The notes beneath the pieces are model-generated. The model was not told where the DNA came from. It saw only the letters and a program-made list of their open reading frames with translations, and made no database searches. Source: Ananas comosus (lineage: Eukaryota; Streptophyta; Magnoliopsida; Poales; Bromeliaceae). Taken from it: a DNA stretch of 64,000 nt. Shown here one piece after another: positions 1 through 9,739 of this stretch (its first letter is position 1; each line of letters starts with the position of its first letter). The translations under genes were made by a program, and so were the position numbers. The stretch lies in NCBI RefSeq assembly GCF_001540865.1, contig NC_033622.1, positions 13,770,797-13,834,796 of the forward strand, read 5' to 3'.

Positions 1-528
1 CCGGCGTGAACCGCCGCGCGAACTCCCGCGCGGCCTCGTCGGCCCTCGGGTGCCTGATCAGCGCCCGGTCGAACGTCGGCGGCGCCCCGAGCTCGGTGTC
101 GGTGGCCCCGCGGCACTCGGCCGCCCACGCCGCCAGGAACTGCCACACCGCCCGGCCGTCCGCGACAGCGTGGAGGGCCGAGACGCCGACGACCGCCCCG
201 CCGCCGGCGAGCCTCGTGGCCTGCACGGACAGCACCGGCGCCGGCATCTCATCCGCGCCGAGCTCCGGCACCAGTCCCCGGAACGCCGCGACGTCGTGCT
301 CCTCGTCGCCGGCGAGGCGGCGGAGGTCGCCGCCGTCGGCCTCGGCCTCGACGAAGGCGACGCCGGGGCCGACGGCAGCGGCGGAGCAGTCAACGGCGAC
401 GTCGCCGGTGGCGGGGAGGTAGGCGAGCTTGCCGGCGAGGGGGAAGAAGCGGCGGAGGGTGGCGGAGAGGGAGGATTTGAGGGATTGGAGGAGGGCCGGG
501 AAGGGGGGCAGGTCGGGGGAGGGCTCGT
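1..528 (-). CDS. BAHD acyltransferase (malonyltransferase-like), partial at both ends
   Basis: Reading leftward from the N at 529, one open frame runs to the window edge. It carries the N-terminal half of a BAHD acyl-CoA-dependent acyltransferase: FPALLQSLKSSLSATLRRFF, PLAGKL, then the catalytic HxxxD motif as HAVADG followed by the typical RAVWQFLAAWA. The residues and spacing fit the anthocyanin/phenolic-glucoside malonyltransferase clade, which transfers malonyl or related acyl groups to glycosides in the cytosol; the substrate cannot be told from sequence. About 45 N-terminal residues are missing at the N and the C-terminal half lies beyond position 1. It is clearly paralogous to the broken gene at 3314-5136 on the same strand, so this is a local tandem pair. 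Confidence 0.8.
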
Positions 529-529
529 N
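529..529. other. Unresolved base N at an assembly joint
   Basis: BAHD coding sequence stops abruptly at a single N, followed on the plus strand by a run of 17 A. The N probably marks a gap or a collapsed homopolymer; the first exon end of the left BAHD gene is lost here. Confidence 0.85.
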
Positions 530-3313
530 AAAAAAAAAAAAAAAAAACTTGGAGATGACACTATCAATATTAAAATGTCCCCTAGCCATTAAGTAAAAGG
601 AAAAATAAATTAAAAAAATGAACATAAGATAGTAAAATAATAATATTAGCACCTCGTTTTAAAGTATTAATTTAATATAATGTTATATACTGTAATTCCA
701 TTCTGATTCTATTTTCGCTCCCAAATGGAAATCCAATGATCCAGGTTAAAAACAATCCTTTCACGCGCTACGGATTAAAGCTTAATTCTAGGATCACACA
801 GCTTAAAGAAAAAAAAAAAAAAAAAACTTTGCGGGATAAAATATTATTGGTACACTGAATTTCGTCACTGCTCTCCACGGCCCCTCTCAAATATCTCTCT
901 CTTCTATACTATTTTCGCTATCACTTCCCTACTATTTTTATTCTAAAAAGTAGGTCATTTTCTTCTTTCTTATCATGCAATGCACACTTTACGCAGGAGA
1001 GAGAAAAAGAATGTTCAAGTACAGGAAAAGTCATTTTCCCTATAAATTTTGATAAATTAGCAGAATTTATGAGACATATAATTGTACTCCTAGATATAAA
1101 TAATATCTTTTATCTTTTCTAGAAGGAACAATCTACGCCGTCTATGAGGTGGAGGGGGTTACAAATGTGAAGGACGATATTATGAATGATGAAATTAGAC
1201 TTAGCGAAATGAGCATGCATATGAAAGAAGAGATTAGGGATTAAAGTAACTTTAAAAAGCATCAGCGCGCTTTACTCTAAAAGATAGGAATCTAATTGCG
1301 GAAACCAAATAAAAAAAAAAGTTGCTATCAAAACAGAATCTTGGACAAAAATTATGACTCGTTGAAGTTTTCTGTATGCAGCCTGTGAACTTATACTAAA
1401 ATACTATATATATGAAAATTTAATTTTGCGGAGCAACCAAACTAACCAAAGTTCTCAATCACATTAACCCGTTACGTTTTGGTTTGAATTGTTAAACATA
1501 CAAGCAAATGTGTGACGATTCAGCTCTGACCTTCCAACATACATACACTCTTTATTTACGGAATTACACAAAAGAATAATCTTTTAGCTAGCTTTTCAAA
1601 ATTTACTGGAGCAAAATGAATATCAAAATGTGAAGTTCACGAGAGTATTCGACATTTGATCAGCTTAAATTGGCATAAATGAATGTTTGTTGTGATTGGC
1701 AGTTAATCAATACATAATCTAGCTAGAAATCGTGTAGAGCTTTAGTGCTTTTTCAAACATTATAAACTTTTGTGCACTTGGCTGTGATAAGTTTGTCTCA
1801 AAACTTTTGGACCTTCTACGGCTGTTATCCAGACAAGAAAAAAGAATTTCCGATCTCTCAGCCAGGAAGTCAGCTGAGTTAGCATGTTTCGGAAAGAAAA
1901 GAAATCTTCGCAGAAAGTTTGGACTGCTGCTTTTCCAACGGCGGTCTCAGTTAATTACGAGACATTTCTTACGATCTGAGTTTAAAATTGGTTAGTGTTC
2001 TTTCCGGCAACTCCATCTCTACTCGCTGATTGGATGTCAGAATAAGATGTTCAATAATATTTTTTTTCAGTATGAATAATTAGAAGTTAATAATTTAACT
2101 TTTTAACTTCTTGTATGTTCTTGGCTATATGTTTAATTGTAGGGTATATTTTATTACTATAAGGTAATTTATTTTATTCGAAAAAAAAATCAACTTAAAA
2201 GTCGTATGTGATATTTTCTTCTGAAGATTTGATCGTGCTCTTCATCAACGAAATGACTCAAATTTTATAAGCAATTTGAAGAGATGTATCGAACAAAAAA
2301 TTTATGTATCACAAAAAATTTATGTATCCAAACGGTGTCTTAATTTTATGTACAAATTTGAATTGTCAATTATTTAGTGAGTGAAAAACCATTTTTTTTT
2401 AAAAAAAAATCTACTTGATCTTCTGGGTTTGGGTCCAATCAAAAGAGGATAAAGCAATGTAATGTTCGGCCGCTTTGTCATTCGTCCAAAATGGCCCGTT
2501 GGTATACACCCAAATTCTTTCGGAGCCCGCTTGATTCTCTGTGCCTTGTAAAGCTACAAGACAAAAAAGAGTTAGAGCAAAAGCATATTTGGACTTCAAA
2601 TTTTGAATATATAATTAATTTTTATAGATTCATTACTGTATTTCATATAATTTTTGTAATTATAAATTTATTAATATAAATAATTAATTTACATTTTGAA
2701 GTCAGCGATTATTAGCTAATTTAAATCACATAAATTGAGATGTTAAGAAGCAAAATTAGAATTTAAAATGATTCATAGTTCATGTAAGTCCTGTATATTT
2801 TTTACCTTGTTTTGAACTCCGAGTCTTACATGCGTGACGACAAATTTCGGAAGTAATTGATCATAATTTTTTTAATTAATTTAAGGTGAAGAGAATAATG
2901 CTATAAAAATAAAATTCTAAACTCTTGCCATTCTTTTAGGTTGTGAGATATAATTATATCAACCCTCACATTCAAAGTGCATTTTAGTGAATCCTTTAAT
3001 CTCCTAAATTGCTAGTCAATTTTACTTTTCCGGTAATATTCAGCACATTTTATATATAAAGTTTGATTTGAATGAGTAAAATACTTTATTGGGCATATAC
3101 GTACATAATAATTAAGCAACTAGATGCGGCCCCATTGATAGCACATATAAGTTTGTGTTTGCTAATCTTAAAAAAAAAAGAAGAAGAAATTTATTCATTA
3201 CGCGGAGCGCACGAACTTTAAAGTCACGCGGATAGGGCTAAACGACATCACATTGGAGATACTCCCGTACTAGTAAATTAGTTTTTTGGGCCAAACCCCG
3301 CGGTACAACAAAC
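530..3313. other. AT-rich intergenic DNA between the two BAHD paralogues
   Basis: No gene is supported. The stretch is AT-rich with poly-A runs (530-547, 809-826) and scattered short open frames that lack coding character. If gene A really begins near 530, this contains its promoter and the 3' flank of the upstream paralogue. Confidence 0.5.
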
Positions 3314-5136
3314 TCAAAGGTGCAAACCATCGTAAAAGTCGGAGGCGAACGCCTCCATGCGGGCCGGATCGACCGCGACGGAGACCTGAACCCCGTCCCC
3401 GTCTCTCGCGCACACCATAACCACCTCCCCGTCGTAGTTCATCGAGACCAGCTCGACCCGGCCCGGTTTACCCCACCCGAAATCGACATCGTACGCCTTG
3501 AACCGGTTGGAGCCCGACACGTTCACCACCCTCCGCATCTCGCTCTCCGCGGGCACTATCTTCCCCACGTCCTCGATCAGGTACTCGCGGATCGCGCGCT
3601 GGATCGCCGCGCACGCGCGCGCGAACCCCTCCTCGCCGATCAAATCGCCCGCGGGGGCCGCGGCGGAGCACAGCTTCACGCAGTTCCCGAAGTACCCCTC
3701 CGGGGCCGGCGGGTCGAGCCGGGCGCGGCAGTCCGCCAGGAAGTGGAGGCAGGCCGGCTCGGCCCGGTTCAGCTGCTTCGACCGGGCCATGGCGGTCCAC
3801 ACGTGGGCCGAGACGGCGACGAAGGTGGTCGGGGCGAGGGGGCTCCCGCGCTTTTTAAGGGTCCGGATTTGCTCCGAGTCGAGCACGAAGGTTCGACGGG
3901 CGAGATCGGCGGCGCCGTTGCACTGGAACTTCGGAGAGGTCGTCTTGGAGGTGACACGTACGAGCGGAGCGGAGTCATATATATATATATATATTTATTA
4001 ATTTACTAATTAATATACACGCATGCGAAGTTACTTAGAAACGAGGCAGTGAAAATCAAGAATTAATAAACTTTCCACTAGCCCCCTATGTGAGCTACAG
4101 ATTTAAACAAAAGGACGACTAAATATTTTTTTTTTTTTTTTTTTTTTTTATTCAGCATTCGGGTTGATGAGTTAAACCAGATAGTTATATGAGTGAAACT
4201 AAACAGCTTATAAATTTGTAGTAAGAAGAAAAAATCTCATTCCCTATGTACAAGAATAAAGTTGAAGTAAACACAAGCAGTGTAAACTGCTTACCCCAAG
4301 ATTAAGATTTTTTGATTAGTCATCATATCTTGAAGCGGGCGCAAACAAAAGATCAACTGTATGGAGTTTCTACTACTGTCTCGTATGTATTACTATACCG
4401 GGGATCAATCAAAAGTCAGTGGACGGTTAGGAACACCAAGGTACACAAAGGATTAGTAATGGAGATAATGTAAGGTATCAAAAAAGAGGTATTTCCTCAT
4501 AAAACGAATCATAATAAGGACTTGAAATTGGTAGAAATGATCAAGTAGTACTTCCCTACGATTCCGATCTAGAGTATGCTCCTATTCACTGGTTAAAGAA
4601 ATGACTATCAAGAACGAATTAATCCTTTATTTTTTTTTTAGTATCCTCCTCTGAGACAGAAGAACAGGAAAAAAGAAATGGAATGCAGTAGTTGAATGAA
4701 TAATAAAAAAAAAAANGAGCTCCCGCGCGTCCAGCTCCGGAACGAGGCTGCGGAAGGCGGCGGCGTCGTGGGCGGGGTCGGCGACGAGGCGGGCGAGGTC
4801 GAGATCGGCGGCGGCCTCGGCCTCGACGAAGGCGACGCCGGGGAGCGGGGCGGAGCAGTCGATCTCGACGAGGCCGGTGGCGGGGACGAAGGCGAGCTCG
4901 CCGGCGAGGGGGTGGAAGCGGAGGAGGGTGGCGGAGAGGGAGGACTTGAGGGCGTCGACGAGGGCCGGGAAGCTCGGGAGGGCGAGGGTTTGGGGGAAGA
5001 GGAAGAGGCGCTGGATCGGGGGGAGCCCGATCCACACCATGTCGAAGACGGTGAGCTTCACGGCTGCGTTCGGAGGAGGGGTTTGGGTTTCGGGAACGGA
5101 GACGCGGGAGACGTTGAGGATTCGTACCTTCGACAT
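3314..5136 (-). CDS. BAHD acyltransferase, broken: N-terminal 4717-5136 and C-terminal 3314-3978, middle missing
   Basis: The start at 5136 gives MSKVRILNVSRVSVP, then TVFDMVWIGLPPIQRLFLFP and SLSATLLRFHPLAGEL, about 140 residues up to an N at 4716. The C-terminal piece, 3978 down to the stop at 3314-3316, gives APLVRVTSK, AHVWTAMARSKQ, YFGNCVKLC, the structural motif DFGWG and a normal family C-terminus. Together they cover about 360 of the usual ~450 residues. The central part holding the catalytic HxxxD is not visible: between the pieces lie about 740 bp of AT-rich DNA bounded by a TA microsatellite and the N. Either the middle sits in an assembly gap or the locus is a pseudogene; malonyltransferase-type BAHD genes are usually intronless. 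Strand, order and identity of the two ends are firm; intactness is not. Confidence 0.7.
3979..4716. other. AT-rich insert inside the BAHD gene, ending in an N
   Basis: It starts with a (TA)n run at 3979-3992, contains a poly-T run near 4127-4149, and ends in poly-A plus the N at 4716. No coding character and no TIR or LTR was recognised. It separates the two halves of the BAHD reading frame. Confidence 0.6.
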
Positions 5137-5493
5137 TTTCTCTTTTTCTCTTTTTCTCTTGCTCTCTTGCTTGCTTTCTTTTTGTAACTCCACGAAGGTG
5201 AGAAAAAAAAATCTTGGGCGTATATTGTTCCAGTAGTCAGAGTACGTGAGGTTTGAATGTAATGCTCATAAAACCTCCACGTGATCCTCGGAAGAAGGAA
5301 AAGACAGGACTCTCAACCTCTTTTTCTTTTCTTTTTTTGTTTTTGTTTTTTGGGCCCCATTTCGTTTTTGTCAAAGAGTTATTTATTGCAAGCATCGCAT
5401 CTTGCACTTGTGAGTCAATTGCACATTTTCCCCCATGAAATATTATTCGAGCTTTACTTTAAGAAATATACTATATTTGTCGCATTATATGTA

Positions 5494-5587
5494 GGCCTTT
5501 TTGCATAAAAAATTCACTTATTTTGGGCTTTTATAAAAACGGGCCATCTTTTTCGTTTTTGCAGATTCAGTCCACTTTTTCAGCAAA
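5494..5587 (+). repeat. Left terminal inverted repeat of the Pack-MULE
   Basis: 94 bp, matching the reverse complement of 6944-7037. It begins GGCCTTTTTGCAT and ends CAGCAAA; beyond this the two ends diverge. Confidence 0.93.
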
Positions 5588-5699
5588 CTGACCAAAATAC
5601 CCTTATACGTTTTTCTCTCTCCTCTTTTTTTTTTTTCTAGTTCTTTTTTTCTTTCTTTTCCCCAGGGACTCCGTGTCCGCCTCCCTCTCCCGATCCGCA

Positions 5700-6060
5700 C
5701 GGAAGGTGGCCAATAGTGGGGGCCTCCGGCCGCCGAAGGAGCAGAGGCGGCGCAGGTCGGGCGCCAAGGTCGGAGTGCACGACTTGTCGGTGGTGACGCT
5801 GTGCCTGCGACGGCCGATCGCGAGCGGAGCTGCATCCACACGTGCCTCGACCTCGCCTTCACCCCTCCGTGCCTCTCCCACGCCCTCAACCTCTCCACCT
5901 CCGCCTCCGCCTCTTCCCTCCTCATCCCCAACATCGCTATCAGGAACGCGATCCTCAGCTGGTGCGACCGCGCCGGGCTCCCTCACCCGGCTCCCCACTC
6001 CCCGGACGCGGCTCTCGACCTCGTCCGAAGCCTCATGCCGAGGGGGCCGCGCTCCGTGCG
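5700..6060 (+). pseudogene. Captured U-box E3 ubiquitin ligase gene fragment
   Basis: In the frame around 5820-6045 the translation contains ERSCIHTCLDLAFTPP, then LLIPNIAIRNAILSWCDRAG and DAALDLVRSLMP. This is the C-terminal half of a plant U-box plus its linker (pattern: ER-CI--C---GF-P, then LIPN-ALR--I--WC), as in PUB38/40-type proteins. The start of the U-box upstream is not recognisable and the frame runs into non-homologous sequence after about 6060, so this is a transduplicated fragment inside the Pack-MULE, not a functional ligase. Confidence 0.72.
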
Positions 6061-6159
6061 CACGCGGAGGGAGAATTCCCTTGTCGCTGCTGGAGAAGCC
6101 AAGGAAGCGCGGGATTAGGAAGCCCCTGAAGTGGGCGCTTCGTCGAACACCACGAGCGG

Positions 6160-6390
6160 GGGGCGGGGCCAGGTCGGCGGCAGGGCCGGTGCACGCGGCG
6201 GCAGCGGGCGGGTACGCGATGCACGCGACTTCTTCTTCTTCGTAATGGTGTAATGGTATAATTACACCATTAATGGTGCACCATTACACCATGAAGAAGA
6301 AGAAGAAGCAGCCGCAGCCGGCCGCGTGCCCGCCTTCCGCCGCCGCGTGTACCGGCCCTGCCGCTGACCCGGCCCCGCGCCGCGACTGCG
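6160..6390. repeat. Imperfect long palindrome at the centre of the Pack-MULE
   Basis: The sequence from about 6160 to 6256 is repeated in inverted form from about 6280 to 6390. The core is TGGTGTAATGGT (6245-6256) facing ACCATTACACCA (6280-6291). Outward come CTTCTTCTTC against GAAGAAGAAG, and then GC-rich arms sharing GGCAGGGCCGGT and ACGCGGCGGC, with small indels. A transcript across it would fold into a long hairpin. Confidence 0.8.
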
Positions 6391-6429
6391 CTCCCCGCGA
6401 CCAGCGCCTCCCCCGCCACGACGGCGGGT

Positions 6430-6902
6430 GGGCACGCGGGCGTTGATAAAGATCCAAGGGCGTGGATGGCGGTGTTGTAGGCGACGGCGTCGGGAGCGAA
6501 CTTTCGGGACATCTCCTTGAAGAGTCGAACGGCGTTCCAGGGCTTGCCGGACTTGGAGAGGGCGTCCATGTAGACGGAGTAGGAGTGGAGGTCTTTGGGG
6601 ACGCGGTTGCGGTCCATGTCGAGCCAGAGCTCGCGGCAGCGGCGCCATCGGCGGACCTTGAGCCAGCCGCGGAGGAGGAGGTTGTAGACCTTGGTGTCGG
6701 GGGGGAAGGGGGAGGGGAGGAGGGGGGAAGGGGGGCGGAGGAAGAGGGATTCGGCGTCGGCGACGAGGCGGCGGTCGCAGAGGGAGTCGAGGAGGAGGAA
6801 GGAGAGGGGGCAAGGTGGGGGGGAGGCGGAGGGAGGAGGCGAGGCGGAGGGCAGGGCGTCGGGGAGGAGGCGAAAAGAAAAAAAAACGAACGAAAGAAAC
6901 AA
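6430..6902 (-). pseudogene. Captured pentatricopeptide-repeat (PPR) gene fragment
   Basis: Reading down from about 6902 the translation has a leader rich in Pro/Ser/Leu, then DTKVYNLLLRGWLKVRRWRR, DLHSYSVYMDALSKSGKPWN and DAVAYNTAIHALG. These are two to three consecutive 35-residue PPR motifs of the P class, which in intact proteins bind organellar RNA. The frame degenerates near 6440 into the palindromic core, so a full PPR protein (usually more than 400 residues) is not encoded. It lies in opposite orientation to the U-box fragment. Confidence 0.72.
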
Positions 6903-6943
6903 AAAGAGGAAGAGAACTGTAATAGGGTAGTTTAATGAGTCAC

Positions 6944-7037
6944 TTTGCTGAAAAAGTGGACCGAATCTGCAAAAACGAAAAAGGTGGCCCGTTTTTGCAA
7001 AAGCCCAAAATAAGTGGATTTTTTATGCAAAAAGGCC
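6944..7037 (-). repeat. Right terminal inverted repeat of the Pack-MULE
   Basis: Inverted copy of 5494-5587, followed directly by the target-site copy TTATATGTA. Confidence 0.93.
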
Positions 7038-7066
7038 TTATATGTATGTGAAAACTTTAATAATGC

Positions 7067-7325
7067 AGCGTTTGGTTAGAAAATAAAAATAGAAAAAGAT
7101 CCTTATCTTCCTCTTTATATCCAAACATTAATTTTTTTATCCAAGAATAATAGTTTTCGGTTATCTCTATCAATACCTTCATTGTTATATAAAACTATCT
7201 AAAATTGTTCTTATCCTCGGAAACAACCTAATTTTCATCAAAACATTATTTTTCTTATTCCCATACTTGTACCTATTCCTGTAATAACTAGTTCTTGCTA
7301 AAAATCTTTTACTGGTCAAATAATG
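7067..7325. repeat. Diverged MITE-like sequence of the 44.4-kb family
   Basis: It shares ordered blocks with 44360-44672: an AATGNAGCGTTTGG start, TTTATATCCAAA, CGGTTATCT, TTTTTCTTATTCC and ATACTTGTA. The right end lacks the recognisable inverted terminus, so it is a degraded or truncated copy. Confidence 0.5.
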
Positions 7326-7484
7326 TAAACTCTTACGTCCTTCAACTCAAACGCATGAATTCGCACGATAATCTCTTATTATATTGTACATTTACATAGC
7401 AAAAATTCAAATTTGATAATTTTAATATTTATCACAGGTTCATTGGCTCAATCCCTTAAATAATTGCTCGGTACCAGTTACCGA

Positions 7485-7641
7485 CCGCCTCTAGAGCAAG
7501 TGGCAAAGAGTTTGGTGGTTGATATCCGAGATTCAAGTTTGAATCCTAATTGATTCACATTTTCAGCTAAATTTATTTTTAAATGAAATAAATGAAACAA
7601 GTAACGTGCTAGCTATCTCTAAAAAAAAAAAAAAAAAAAAA
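7485..7641 (+). repeat. LINE 3'-tail remnant with poly-A
   Basis: It carries a dispersed block seen many times in this window: GTGGCAAAGAG, GATTCACATTTTCAGCTAAA, TTAAATGAAATAAATGAAAC and a GTGCTAGCTATCTCT end, followed by about 20 A. The same block closes the longer LINE pieces at 35020-35463 (+) and 60943-61870 (-), so I read it as a 5'-truncated LINE or a SINE sharing its tail. Confidence 0.65.
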
Positions 7642-7842
7642 TTGCTCGCTACCAGTTACTCGATATCCATATATAAGGGCAATGTTGTCTCCTTATTAGC
7701 TAGTATGAGACGAGAGGGGATTGTGATTCCCATCTCTTCTCCCGATATTAGACAACTGTCTCTCCCATTATTTGTTATTTGTTATTTCCATCCCTTAAAT
7801 AAATGCACTACCGCATTTGTTAATGTGTACGTCAAAATCTTA

Positions 7843-8628
7843 GGTATCGTTTGGTTCGGGGATAAGCAAAAAGTGGATATTCCGGAGATAGGTATAAATT
7901 GAGGTATAAGCGGGGATTAGATGAATTTTGCGTTTGGATGAAAATTGAGTATTCCTGAGAATAAGAAAAATAACGTTTGGTTAGGTAAGACGGGATAAGA
8001 ATTAAAATGAGTATTTATAAATAAAAAATAATGATATTATTTTTTTCTTTATATTAGAATTTAAATTTTTATATTTTATATTTATATTTTAAAATTTAAA
8101 ATATAAACTTTTAAAGTTTAAAAATTAAAATTAAAATTTAAAATTTTAAAATCTCAAATTTATAATTTTAAAAAATTAATTTTTTAAATTTTGAACTTTA
8201 ATTTAAGATGAAATTTTAATTTAAAAATACAAAATATCATATTCTAAATATAAAAAAATTAAAATATCAAAATTTAAAATTTTAAATTAAACAATTTAAA
8301 ATTTAAATTTTTAATTTTGTAATTTTAAAATTATAAATTTTAATTTTTGAATTTAGAAAATTTAAATTTTACTGGTGGAACAAGCAAGGTGATCCTAAAA
8401 ATACTTTCTTTAAAATTCAAAAATTGAAATTAAACTCTNTAAGGGTGGGAACAAGCTATTCCCACCCTTAACGGGTTATCCCAGGATAATCCGTTAAGGG
8501 TGGGAATAGCTTGTGGGATAACCCGTTAAGGGTGGGAATAGCTTGTTCCCACCCTTAGATATAGTGTTTGGGGAACAAGGAGGGAATAACCCCTTATCCC
8601 CACCCTTGTTTCCCAACCAAACAGGGCC
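7843..8628. mobile_element. Tourist/PIF-Harbinger-type MITE, TTA target duplication
   Basis: The termini GGTATCGTTTGGTTCGGGGA and, reversed from the right, GGCCCTGTTTGGTTGGGAAA form an imperfect inverted repeat flanked by TTA (7840-7842 and 8629-8631). The interior at 8030-8370 is almost pure A/T. From 8440 to 8560 there are nested inverted and direct copies of TAAGGGTGGGAA next to the N at 8439, so the inner structure may be misassembled. No transposase ORF. Confidence 0.72.
8439..8439. other. Unresolved base N at the edge of nested palindromes
   Basis: The N abuts several inverted copies of AAGGGTGGGAATAGCTTGT. Such hairpins commonly break short-read assembly, so copy number here is unreliable. 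Confidence 0.8.
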
Positions 8629-8631
8629 TTA

Positions 8632-9500
8632 AAGATCTTAAATGATTGTTCAGCCAAAAATAGCACCTCTTAATTATATTATTAAATCGACTCCTCGTGT
8701 TTCTTATCATATTAAATTTGAATTAACACGAGTCCGCTTATATATTTTGAGTGCCTAAGTTTTTAAATTTGGATGAATTTATTAAATATGTTATATTTTA
8801 TAGCTAATGCGAGTTAGAATCCGATAGTCTCCTTAACACGACTAATTATTCCATTCTCACTAATTACATGGTTTGCCTTGTATAGTTACACTCGGGCAAA
8901 ATGAATAGCATACTATACGTTCTCCCATAACGTATCATTTATTATTTTATCTGGGGTTTTAATATTTACAAAAGCAGATCTTTGATATTCCCAGAATAAT
9001 ATTCATTAATATATTTTATTCTGTGAATAATATGAAGTGCAATGCAAATTCAAACTCCCATCCGTTTGTCGAGACTAGTAGCTAGTCACGCCGAGCCCAA
9101 ATTTGGGTGGGCTCTGATCGAAATCTCTGGGCCTAATTAGGCTTGAAGTGTTTACGTACACTGATCGATAGTATTAGGACCCATTTGGTACTCGAGCTCA
9201 TCTACTCCTAGTAGGTAAAATGGAGTTAAAGTAAAAGCATATAAGAACATATTTTCCTATTTTTCAAAAAAATATAGATAATGTATTATAATTAACTAAT
9301 TGCAATATGCATAACGTGATATATATTACATACGGAAACGAATATATATTTTTCTATTGTACTTTCTTACTGCACGCATATAACACAATCTCCCTACAAT
9401 CTCAAATGAAGACGCGTCAAAATATTTTTTATGCCCTCAAAGTGCTCAATGGTACGAGAAAGCAAAATATATATTAGTCTTCATTAATTTGATGTTGTGT
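8632..9500. other. AT-rich intergenic DNA, no gene seen
   Basis: No open frame with coding character and no recognised mobile element; ordinary AT-rich spacer. Confidence 0.5.
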
Positions 9501-9503
9501 TTA

Positions 9504-9739
9504 GGGGGTGTCTGGTTCTTCAGAAAATCATGAAAAATTATTTTCCCAAAAAAACATAATAACAGTTTTCATAGTTTTCTTTTCCGGATAAAAGCTGTTT
9601 AGTTTTCTTACGAAAAAGTTTCCTTTTTGATTTTTCATATTTTGTATCCTAAACAAAAGATTATGGAAAGGGTTTTCTATGAATTTTTGTTTCAAAAAAT
9701 AAATTTTCACGTTTTTTTTGTGAGAAACGAAACAACCCA
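9504..9739. mobile_element. Small MITE with TTA target duplication
   Basis: The left end GGGGGTGTCTGGTTCTTC and the right end (reversed, TGGGTTGTTTCGTTTCTC) are imperfect inverted repeats flanked by TTA at 9501-9503 and 9740-9742. The interior is rich in GAAAA/TTTTC. A relative in opposite orientation lies at 44734-44977. Confidence 0.6.

Larger units (their letters stand above)
5485..7046. mobile_element. Pack-MULE (Mutator-like, non-autonomous) with 9-bp target duplication
   Basis: The element spans 5494-7037 (1,544 bp). Its ends begin GGCCTTTTTGCATAAAAAAT and are inverted copies of each other for 94 bp with few mismatches and no indel. It is flanked by the perfect 9-bp direct repeat TTATATGTA (5485-5493 and 7038-7046), the size typical of Mutator-like insertions. 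The interior is strikingly GC-rich and carries fragments of two unrelated plant genes instead of a transposase, which defines a Pack-MULE. No MURA-like ORF is present, so an autonomous element elsewhere would have moved it. Confidence 0.93.

Noticed and set aside
6..592. Plus-strand open frames at the left edge
   Set aside because: Antisense of the BAHD fragment; one of them runs through the N and poly-A.
1807..1995. 62-codon open frame with a basic translation
   Set aside because: Short, isolated in AT-rich spacer, no homology or splice sites recognised.
3320..4009. 229-codon plus-strand open frame
   Set aside because: Antisense of the BAHD C-terminal exon, which carries DFGWG on the other strand.
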